A stretch of DNA of 5,571 bases from an uncultured delta proteobacterium (lineage in GTDB: Bacteria; Desulfobacterota; Syntrophorhabdia; Syntrophorhabdales; Syntrophorhabdaceae): positions 1-5,571 of the forward strand of contig CAIQJW010000026.1 in assembly GCA_903872255.1 (NCBI GenBank), in the 5' to 3' direction. Position 1 is the stretch's first letter; the number at the start of each line of letters is the position of its first letter. This document shows, one piece after another, positions 1 to 4,321 of the stretch. The position numbers and the translations under genes are program-made. The notes beneath the pieces are model-generated. The model was not told where the DNA came from, made no database searches, and saw nothing but the letters and a program-made list of their open reading frames with translations.

Positions 1-209
1 GTCCTGGTTTTTTCGAGCACCTTCCGCAAGGTGGCCCGGGAGGCGAAAGTGCCGGTATCGATAATTGTACACCGGGGCAATACCTCGGGTATCTGCTCGC
101 GGGTAACGATCAGCACTTCCTCGATCATATCCGAAGCAAGGAGGCGCCGCAAGGCAGGCAGGAACAGGGTCCCCGCTCTAAATGTGCAAACAGCCGTTAC
201 TGGTCTCAT
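1..209 (-). CDS. Glycosyltransferase, family 2-like, N-terminal fragment (3' end outside window)
   Basis: An open frame of 69 codons runs from ATG at 209 off the left edge without a stop. What is seen: a first strand (VTAVCTFRAG, residues 4-13), a helix (LPALRRLLASDMIEE, 17-31), a second strand (VLIVT, 32-36) and a later IIDTGTFASRATLRKVLE stretch (49-66). This strand-helix-strand layout, in which a sugar-nucleotide-binding strand is followed by 'which neighbour or position' residues and a helix, is how many GT-A (family 2) glycosyltransferases begin; I infer that role. The start is supported by GGGGA (213-217 on the minus strand) 3 nt upstream; spacing is short but acceptable. It lies 96 nt after the AmgK-like gene in the same direction with no clear terminator between them, so co-transcription is likely. 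The acceptor, the DxD motif and any C-terminal domain are outside the window. Another nucleotide-binding enzyme with the same first half-fold cannot be excluded. Confidence 0.6.
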   Translation of the reverse strand, partial: MRPVTAVCTFRAGTLFLPALRRLLASDMIEEVLIVTREQIPEVLPRCTIIDTGTFASRATLRKVLEKTR

Positions 210-305
210 TTTTCCCCATATCGTAGCATGCCCGGCCGAATTTTTAAAGAAAGACCGGAATGTTCTGCACAAAATGTTGCCTCGCGTTCCAGCCCCGATG
301 GATAT

Positions 306-1301
306 TTATCCGAGAGCAACCTGGCTGAGCAGTATCACATCGCGCAAAGATGCGAGCGACGGGACATGAGATACTGCCAGATCAAGATTGTTAAGGCCCG
401 CCGGGATATATCCAAGAAAATCCTCAAGCCCTTTTACTTTTCCAAGAAAACCGTACGCGCCGAGCGCCTGCATCAGGCGCTCTACTGAAGCGTCCCAGAA
501 AGATCCCAGGTATGCATCCCAGTCGATCTCCTGCGATGACAGAACGTAGTAAAAGGAAAGGAGCTCTTCACGGCCTTCATCCGGGATCGATACGTACGGG
601 TCGCACAAGAGCGATGCGAGATCGTAGAATGGATTACCGAACCGCATACCCTGGAAATCGATAAAATACGGCTCGCCGTTTCGGACCATTATGTTCCGGG
701 ACTGGAGATCGCGATGAACGAGGCATCGCGGGACAGCACACAGCCTTTCGGTAAGGGCGGCGAATTCGCTCCTGAGCTTTGCCTCGAACCCTGGATCAAG
801 GGTCAAGCCGCTGTATCGTTTGACGAAATTATCGAGAAAATAATCCTGCTCCCAGAGATAGAGATCAGGATCGAACCCGTCCATAAGCCGGGGTACTCCC
901 GAAGAGAGATTTTTCTCTGTTAATCGGTGCAGCCTCTGTACGGCTCCGAGGGTTTTCTGATAGAGAATGCACCTTTCAGGCCATTCGCGGTTACCCAGCG
1001 AAAAAAGATCGATATCGCCGAAGTCTTCCAGCATCATAAGGTGCTTTTGAGGATCGTGTGCTAAAAGTAGAGGTACAGGTATGCGCATATTTTTGAGAAA
1101 CACCGCGATATCCGCATAGTATCCATTTTCGATTCGATTTGTATCATAATGAATCCCGATAGCGGTCCTGTCATCCCAGAGGACGCGGTAGAACACCCGG
1201 TCTGAACCTCGCGCGGAAAGCGGTTTTACGGCAATGTCGCGCGAACTGTCGATGTTGATCATGGCGCGGGCGAAAGCCGCGATCTCGTTTTCATGGGTCA
1301 T
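306..1301 (-). CDS. amgK: AmgK-like sugar kinase (aminoglycoside-phosphotransferase fold), probable N-acetylmuramate/GlcNAc 1-kinase
   Basis: A 331-residue cytoplasmic kinase of the APH superfamily, close to the usual AmgK length. Numbered from the ATG at 1301: the nucleotide-loop segment SARGSDRVFYR is near 29-39, the hinge region LMMLEDFGDIDLF near 88-100, the catalytic loop HRDLQSRN at 196-203 (Asp198 presumed base, Asn203 metal ligand) and the metal-binding DFQ at 215-217, followed by GNPFYDLASLL. A DFQ triplet followed by a YDLxSLL segment is typical of AmgK-type rather than antibiotic-modifying APH enzymes. AmgK phosphorylates MurNAc (and GlcNAc) at C1 with ATP; MurU then makes UDP-MurNAc. 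The MurU-like gene directly upstream, overlapping by ATGA, supports this pairing. The start at 1301 is preferred over an in-frame GTG at 1328 because of the stop/start overlap and AAGAGG 8 nt upstream. Substrate is inferred: other sugar 1-kinases of this fold are possible. Confidence 0.8.
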   Translation of the reverse strand: MTHENEIAAFARAMINIDSSRDIAVKPLSARGSDRVFYRVLWDDRTAIGIHYDTNRIENGYYADIAVFLKNMRIPVPLLLAHDPQKHLMMLEDFGDIDLFSLGNREWPERCILYQKTLGAVQRLHRLTEKNLSSGVPRLMDGFDPDLYLWEQDYFLDNFVKRYSGLTLDPGFEAKLRSEFAALTERLCAVPRCLVHRDLQSRNIMVRNGEPYFIDFQGMRFGNPFYDLASLLCDPYVSIPDEGREELLSFYYVLSSQEIDWDAYLGSFWDASVERLMQALGAYGFLGKVKGLEDFLGYIPAGLNNLDLAVSHVPSLASLRDVILLSQVALG

Positions 1302-2038
1302 GTGTGCGGCCTCTTTTCGTCGGGGCACGATAGTTGTTCTGCAAGCCGGTTATACACGTCTACCGAGCCTATATCGTCCCATTCTCCGGAATCGATAATG
1401 ACCCCTCGTATTGAACCCGGGTTCGCGACGATCCTCCGGAGAAAAACGTCAACTACCGATTCGATCATATTTTTCTCGATTGCAGCCAGGGTGGATGTCT
1501 CGACAGTATAAATACCGGTAAAGAGACAGATTGCCGCGCCCGGCCTCTTGAGCATGTGGCGCATGTCGCAGATTGCGCCCGATGGGTCAATATCAACATT
1601 GAGATTGGGGCCCGTCGTCCTCAGTGCGAGTGTTACCTCGCCTCCTTGCGCCTCATGGCTCGCGACGAGGATGTCGAGTGCCATATTGCACAGGATATCA
1701 CCGTTGTAGCATACAATCGCCTCATCGCCCGCCAGAAGGTCCTCGATATTCTTAAGTCCTCCTCCGGTATCCAGAAGGGTGGGTTCGTACCTGAACTCTA
1801 TCGGGACGCCCCGCCACATCCGGTGGGGAAACGCCTCTGAATATTTTTCAGGGAAATGGTGCGTGTTGACGATAAAGCGCTCGATGCCGATGCCAAGAAG
1901 GTGATCCATCGCATATGTGATCATCGGCCGGCCGTTTAAAGGCAATAGCGGCTTGGGGATATATTCGGTCAAAGGGCGAAGTCGCGTACCCAGCCCCGCG
2001 CCAAGAATGAAAGCTGTCTTGAAACGGTTTCGTGTCAT
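1298..2038 (-). CDS. murU: MurU-like sugar-1-phosphate nucleotidyltransferase (probable MurNAc-1-P uridylyltransferase)
   Basis: A 246-residue GT-A-fold NTP transferase. The N-terminal signature LGAGLGTRLRPLT (12-24) is the nucleotide-binding G-x-G-T-R-x-x-P loop, followed by the conserved PKP (28-30, Lys contacts phosphate) and LLPLNGRPMI. Further on come LDTGGGL (89-95), which fits the sugar/base pocket, and NGD (112-114), whose Asp binds the catalytic metal. WDDIGSVDVYNRL (220-232) is the usual C-terminal tail block. The short length without a left-handed beta-helix fits MurU and related uridylyl/guanylyl transferases rather than GlmU or GlgC. In the known pathway MurU joins MurNAc-1-P to UTP, feeding UDP-MurNAc back to peptidoglycan synthesis and bypassing de novo MurA/MurB. 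Its stop overlaps the kinase start, and it begins 22 nt after the SpoIID-like gene; only a weak AGGA lies upstream, so coupling to the preceding gene is likely. Family is clear; substrate rests on the kinase partner. A mannose- or heptose-phosphate transferase is the main alternative. Confidence 0.8.
   Translation of the reverse strand: MTRNRFKTAFILGAGLGTRLRPLTEYIPKPLLPLNGRPMITYAMDHLLGIGIERFIVNTHHFPEKYSEAFPHRMWRGVPIEFRYEPTLLDTGGGLKNIEDLLAGDEAIVCYNGDILCNMALDILVASHEAQGGEVTLALRTTGPNLNVDIDPSGAICDMRHMLKRPGAAICLFTGIYTVETSTLAAIEKNMIESVVDVFLRRIVANPGSIRGVIIDSGEWDDIGSVDVYNRLAEQLSCPDEKRPHT
1310..1315 (-). promoter_or_regulatory. Ribosome binding site deciding the amgK-like start
   Basis: On the minus strand this reads AAGAGG, 8 nt before the ATG at 1301. 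It lies inside the last codons of the MurU-like gene, whose TGA shares two bases with that ATG (ATGA). It favours the 331-residue start over the longer GTG start at 1328 and implies translational coupling. Confidence 0.6.
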
Positions 2039-2060
2039 GGATCCTGGAAATGCATCGAGG

Positions 2061-3386
2061 TCAATATATCTTCTTTATCCCGGCGCCGGTGAAATAGTGA
2101 CTCAGGATCTCCTCGGCCGTGAACCCTTTTTTTGCCATAACGGCGGCCCCTATCTGGCAAAGGCCTACACCGTGGCCCCATCCCGCACCATTCAATACAA
2201 AGCCATCCGGCCGGCCATCAGGCCCTTTACTTATCGACACGACGAAAGCGCTGCTGTAAAGGTGTGTGGGTGACAGCCATCTTCGGATCTCAAGCTCCTT
2301 GCCGATGACAATGCTCTGTTTGGAGCCGGTTATCCTGAGCCTTTTTATTCTCCCTGACGGCCCCCGTTCGAGGGGTGTCAGATCGTATAGCGTGCCAAAG
2401 TCGATCCCCGATTTTTGCCTGATGATATCTTCGAGTTGGCGTCCGGAATATTCCACCTTCCAGCGGAAAAATTGCGTCGTCTCCCGGTCAAAGCCCGGGA
2501 GCATCTCCGCAAGGAGTTCTTCGTCGTGTGTATTGCAGTAAACGTCCGGCGATCCCGATATCCAGTTGGCCGCCTGGCCCTCGGAAATGACGGGGGGCAG
2601 GGCACTCGGTGAATCGCTGATGCTGACAAGATACGGGATGCGCGCCTCCTCCCAGGCAGTCGCGTAATTCTCGGTAATACCGCCGCACGCCTTGAAATAC
2701 CGGGCATCGCAGACCTTGTCCCCATATGCAACGACATGTCCGCGTGTCTCATTAACCGCATTGGCGGCCATATCGGAGATTATCTTCGTGATTCCCTGGT
2801 AGCGCTGGCAGTGGTCATCAGCGCAGACATCAAAGATGTCGTGGTCTTCCCGGTTGTACCAGCGTACCAGCTCGTCTTCTCCGGGATTCTCCACCGGTAC
2901 TCTTGCCGCATTGTCCCGGTCAAGGGCCGCAAGCAGCCAACTGCGGGAAATAATGGAATGCACCTTGAGAAATTCGTGCGGCGCAATCCCGCTCATTTCG
3001 GAGGATATGACGCTCACGAGATAATTCTCAAGCGATATTTCATTGATTATTGCCATATTTTCGGCATCGCGGGCAGTCAGGATGAGATTTCCCTCAAAAA
3101 CCTGGTCTTCCTTTCGTTCCCAATGAAAGCGGATCCCTATCGTGACATCCGAAATGCGGAATGTCGAGCCTTCGTGCGCCACGAGGCGTACGGACGGTGC
3201 ATGCGCTACAAGACGGTCCCCTTCGTCGAAAAGAAGGACGCCGGTGCTATCGGCCGAGGCGCGGAACGGACCGGATAAAAGACCGGTCCCTTCGATGAGG
3301 AAATTTCCATTAAGCCGCCCTGTCACGCCGGGCCGCATATCAGCAATCCCAACGGTAATTATCGGTTCCCGTATGTCAATGGACAC
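2061..3386 (-). CDS. SpoIID/LytB domain protein (lytic-transglycosylase/amidase-enhancer family), no signal peptide
   Basis: A 441-residue SpoIID/LytB-family protein. After an N-terminal beta-rich part (EPIITVGIAD, 7-16; VTIGIRFHWERKE, 81-93) comes the core: SLENYLVSVISSEMSG (118-133), with Glu130 at the place of the catalytic acid of SpoIID; HDIFDVCADDHCQRYQG (182-198), where His182, Cys188, His192 and Cys193 resemble the metal-binding segment described for clostridial SpoIID; CDARYFKACGG (226-236); and the hallmark GWGHGVGLCQIGA (402-414) ending in GIKKIY. SpoIID cleaves MurNAc-GlcNAc bonds in stem-peptide-free glycan. Start: GTG at 3386 with AGGAGGGA at 3391-3398, so the start is firm. No signal peptide or membrane segment follows it, which is unusual for a wall enzyme, although I recall the closely similar Bacteroidetes proteins also beginning this way. 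It heads the minus-strand operon with the MurU/AmgK-like genes. The organism need not sporulate: the family occurs widely in non-sporeformers. Confidence 0.9.
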   Translation of the reverse strand: MSIDIREPIITVGIADMRPGVTGRLNGNFLIEGTGLLSGPFRASADSTGVLLFDEGDRLVAHAPSVRLVAHEGSTFRISDVTIGIRFHWERKEDQVFEGNLILTARDAENMAIINEISLENYLVSVISSEMSGIAPHEFLKVHSIISRSWLLAALDRDNAARVPVENPGEDELVRWYNREDHDIFDVCADDHCQRYQGITKIISDMAANAVNETRGHVVAYGDKVCDARYFKACGGITENYATAWEEARIPYLVSISDSPSALPPVISEGQAANWISGSPDVYCNTHDEELLAEMLPGFDRETTQFFRWKVEYSGRQLEDIIRQKSGIDFGTLYDLTPLERGPSGRIKRLRITGSKQSIVIGKELEIRRWLSPTHLYSSAFVVSISKGPDGRPDGFVLNGAGWGHGVGLCQIGAAVMAKKGFTAEEILSHYFTGAGIKKIY

Positions 3387-3390
3387 AATA

Positions 3391-3398
3391 TCCCTCCT
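3391..3398 (-). promoter_or_regulatory. Strong Shine-Dalgarno of the SpoIID-family gene
   Basis: The minus strand reads AGGAGGGA, with the AGGAGG core 6 nt before the GTG at 3386. It fixes the start codon and so shows that the absence of a signal peptide is not an artefact of a wrongly placed start. Confidence 0.8.
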
Positions 3399-3421
3399 GT
3401 AATATTTTGATCACAGTTTGT

Positions 3422-3505
3422 TTACCTTATTATTTTTTCAACCAGCTTGTCAATCAGGTCGTTCATATCGACGCAATTGTCGTTTAATAAAACCGATGTC
3501 GACAA
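3422..3505 (-). CDS. Candidate 27-residue leader or small protein upstream of the SpoIID-family gene
   Basis: A TTG codon at 3505 opens a 27-codon frame ending in TAA at 3422, 35 nt before the SpoIID GTG. The case for translation is a nearly ideal Shine-Dalgarno, GGAGGGAGG (3512-3520 on the minus strand), with a 6-nt spacer. The product would have a polar N-terminal part containing one Cys, then MNDLIDKLVEKIIR, which forms a clear amphipathic helix. No homologous family is recognised. It may be a regulatory leader peptide, a small functional protein, or the remnant of a longer gene; the frame is open upstream to about 3607 but without a ribosome site there. A non-ATG start and short length keep confidence low. 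If real, it would be the first cistron of the operon. Confidence 0.35.
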   Translation of the reverse strand: MSTSVLLNDNCVDMNDLIDKLVEKIIR

Positions 3506-3527
3506 ATTTTGCCTCCCTCCATAAAAG

Positions 3528-3546
3528 CACATATAGCAAATATGTG
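3528..3546. repeat. Perfect 7-bp inverted repeat (hairpin) in the intergenic spacer
   Basis: CACATAT (3528-3534) and ATATGTG (3540-3546) are exact complements around a 5-nt loop. On the minus strand it is followed by CTTTTAT and then the GGAGGGAGG ribosome site, so it would lie in the 5' leader of the SpoIID operon. It is AT-rich, so as RNA it would be weak; a protein-binding dyad is the other reading. Confidence 0.4.
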
Positions 3547-3575
3547 AAAAATGCCTGCAATTATAGGCATTTCTC
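3546..3575 (-). promoter_or_regulatory. Inverted repeat enclosing a perfect TATAAT: candidate promoter/operator of the SpoIID operon
   Basis: AAATGCCT (3549-3556) and AGGCATTT (3565-3572) are perfect 8-bp complements, extended by 2 more pairs after one mismatch. On the minus strand the 8-nt loop plus one arm base reads TATAAT (3565 down to 3560), a consensus -10 box. The -35 region is poor: TTGCAC lies only 14 nt upstream, and at 17 nt spacing the hexamer is GTATTG. If it is a promoter, transcription starts near 3553 and leaves a leader of about 165 nt before the SpoIID GTG. A dyad centred on a -10 box would suit a repressor. The hairpin's second arm runs into five T on the minus strand, so a weak terminator or attenuator is an alternative. 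Confidence 0.4.
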
Positions 3576-3645
3576 GAAAGTGCAATACTGGTATCGTTTT
3601 TGCACACGTAAATAGCAGTAAATTAAAGCAGTTTGCGGAGGGGAA

Positions 3646-3978
3646 ATGAAAACTACAATCGTAATTGTCTCGGTCCTGGCACTCGTCACCATGATGATCT
3701 TGCCCGCCATAGGCGAGGCCAGAGGCGGTTATTATGGCAGGCCATATTATGGTCATGGCGGTGGTGGCGGTGGTGGTTATTATCGTGGCGGTGGTGGTGG
3801 TTATTATCGTGGCGGCGGCTGGGGCTATGGAGGTGCAGCTGTCGGAGGGTTCATTGCAGGTGCTATCGTGGGCGGCGCGATGAGCCCCGCACCGGTCTAT
3901 GTTATGCCTCCTCCGCCTCCTCCACCGAGGGCCTATTACTATTACCCGCCCCCGGGAGCGTATGTATATCCGTACTAA
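3646..3978 (+). CDS. Small exported Gly/Tyr/Pro-rich protein with glycine-zipper segment
   Basis: A 110-residue protein of unknown function. Residues 1-25 are a classical Sec signal peptide: basic start (MK), hydrophobic core at 5-22, and a likely cleavage after GEA (23-25). The mature part is low-complexity: a Gly-rich segment with YYR motifs (27-62), including two copies of GGGGGYYR; a glycine-zipper-like stretch GGAAVGGFIAGAIVGGAM (62-79) that could insert into or pack against a membrane; a run of seven prolines (88-94); and a Tyr-rich end (97-110) finishing in Tyr, an aromatic terminus reminiscent of outer-membrane proteins. Start choice is firm: GGAGGGG at 3637-3643 just before the ATG. 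It is transcribed alone, away from the SpoIID operon, and ends at the terminator at 4012-4053. No clear promoter was found upstream. Such proteins are usually annotated as hypothetical; a periplasmic or outer-membrane-associated structural role is only a guess. Confidence 0.85.
   Translation: MKTTIVIVSVLALVTMMILPAIGEARGGYYGRPYYGHGGGGGGGYYRGGGGGYYRGGGWGYGGAAVGGFIAGAIVGGAMSPAPVYVMPPPPPPPRAYYYYPPPGAYVYPY
3771..3818 (+). repeat. 24-bp tandem duplication inside the Gly/Tyr-rich gene
   Basis: Positions 3771-3794 and 3795-3818 match at 23 of 24 bases (one T/C difference in a Gly codon). Each copy corresponds to one eight-residue GGGGGYYR-type unit, so the gene grows or shrinks in frame by 8 residues. 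The Gly codons are mostly GGT and GGC, giving a GGTGGT microsatellite background that favours slippage. Confidence 0.85.
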
Positions 3979-3979
3979 C

Positions 3980-4014
3980 GGGTGATGGGCAATTGGTGAT
4001 GGGTAATGGGTAAA
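3980..4014 (+). repeat. Heptamer array, five phase-locked GGGTRAT-like units
   Basis: Directly after the stop codon at 3976-3978 the sequence divides into GGGTGAT, GGGCAAT, TGGTGAT, GGGTAAT and GGGTAAA, five consecutive 7-bp units with few differences. The last unit merges with the A-tract of the terminator. Four GGG runs (3980, 3987, 4001 and 4008) could allow a G-quadruplex, with one long loop. Confidence 0.7.
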
Positions 4015-4053
4015 AAAACCGTCGTTCAGGTTTCAGTCTGGATGACGGTTTTT
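4012..4053. terminator. Strong bidirectional Rho-independent terminator
   Basis: The stem ACCGTCGTTCAG (4018-4029) pairs with CTGGATGACGGT (4038-4049) over 12 bp including two G-U pairs, around an 8-nt loop. Flanking A and T runs lengthen it to 16 bp. On the plus strand the stem is followed by TTTT, ending the Gly/Tyr-rich gene; on the minus strand it is followed by seven T, ending the nrfA/small-ORF unit. It therefore serves two convergent transcripts. Confidence 0.9.
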
Positions 4054-4064
4054 ATGTTATTTTT

Positions 4065-4289
4065 CTATAACCCATAACCTATAACCTGCCGTTTGTCGTT
4101 TGTCGTTTGTCGTTTATATTCCCAATCCATATCGATCCATGTGATTCTCGGCGGGTTGTCTATGCGGGCCAGGATCCCGTTATTAAAATAGATATAGTTC
4201 TTTACGAAGCGCCTGCGCCTACTCTCTTCCTTGTACGGTGAAGGCGGGATAAATGCTTCTTTTTGCCCTATACCCGGACCGTGTCTCAT
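4065..4289 (-). CDS. Hypothetical 74-residue protein, possibly a gene remnant
   Basis: No family is recognised. The frame starts with ATG at 4289, 32 nt after the nrfA stop, and ends at TAG (4065-4067). Residues 1-57 use codons similar to the neighbours (GAC, AAC, ATC, CTG, GCC, CGC) and hold a basic patch (RRRRFVK, 24-30) followed by a mixed beta-like stretch (NYIYFNNGILARID, 31-44) and an ITWIDMDW segment (49-56). Residues from about 58 on are encoded by the GTTTGTC and YATAACC heptamer arrays, so the natural C-terminus may have been lost or replaced. No Shine-Dalgarno precedes the ATG (the upstream sequence is C/T/A-rich), so translation would depend on coupling or reinitiation after nrfA. 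It lies between nrfA and their shared terminator, so it would be co-transcribed. It may be a small real gene, a degraded fragment, or chance. Confidence 0.35.
   Translation of the reverse strand: MRHGPGIGQKEAFIPPSPYKEESRRRRFVKNYIYFNNGILARIDNPPRITWIDMDWEYKRQTTNDKRQVIGYGL
4066..4086 (+). repeat. Heptamer array, three YATAACC units
   Basis: TATAACC, CATAACC and TATAACC follow each other exactly. Their complement (GGTTATR) is close to the GGGTRAT heptamer on the other side of the terminator: 4002-4013 and 4068-4079 are complementary at 10 of 12 positions, giving an outer inverted repeat around the terminator stem. Confidence 0.7.
4091..4115 (+). repeat. Heptamer array, 3.6 perfect GTTTGTC units
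   Basis: GTTTGTC is repeated perfectly at 4091, 4098 and 4105, then GTTT. It starts 4 nt after the YATAACC array and has the same 7-bp period but an unrelated sequence. It encodes part of the C-terminus of the minus-strand ORF 4065-4289. Confidence 0.85.
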
Positions 4290-4321
4290 TTGTTGGAAAA
4301 GACCGGAAACGATGTCCCGGT

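Noticed and set aside
220..248. Possible minus-strand promoter before the glycosyltransferase (TTTAAA, 17 nt, TACGAT)
   Set aside because: Both hexamers match the consensus at only 4 of 6 bases, and the predicted start falls inside the ribosome site, leaving almost no leader.
306..1301. Antibiotic resistance by aminoglycoside phosphotransferase
   Set aside because: The fold is shared, but the DFQ motif, the coupling to a nucleotidyltransferase gene and the absence of any mobile element point to a sugar kinase.
2736..3278. 180-codon plus-strand open frame
   Set aside because: It lies wholly opposite the SpoIID-family gene, shows no recognisable domain, and has no convincing ribosome site; the minus frame carries clear family motifs.
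3422..3607. 61-codon minus-strand frame starting with ATG at 3607
   Set aside because: Its upstream half crosses both hairpins and has no ribosome site at 3607. Only the last 27 codons, behind GGAGGGAGG, are considered.
3387..3645. Known riboswitch or small RNA in the spacer
   Set aside because: Hairpins are present, but no conserved core of a class I know (for example c-di-GMP, cobalamin or TPP) could be found.
3633..4013. Plus-strand frame rich in Trp and Arg over the Gly-rich gene
   Set aside because: It is the shifted reading of GGT/GGC repeats. The Gly/Tyr frame has the signal peptide and the ribosome site.
3980..4115. CRISPR array
   Set aside because: The repeat units are 7 bp, contiguous and without spacers.
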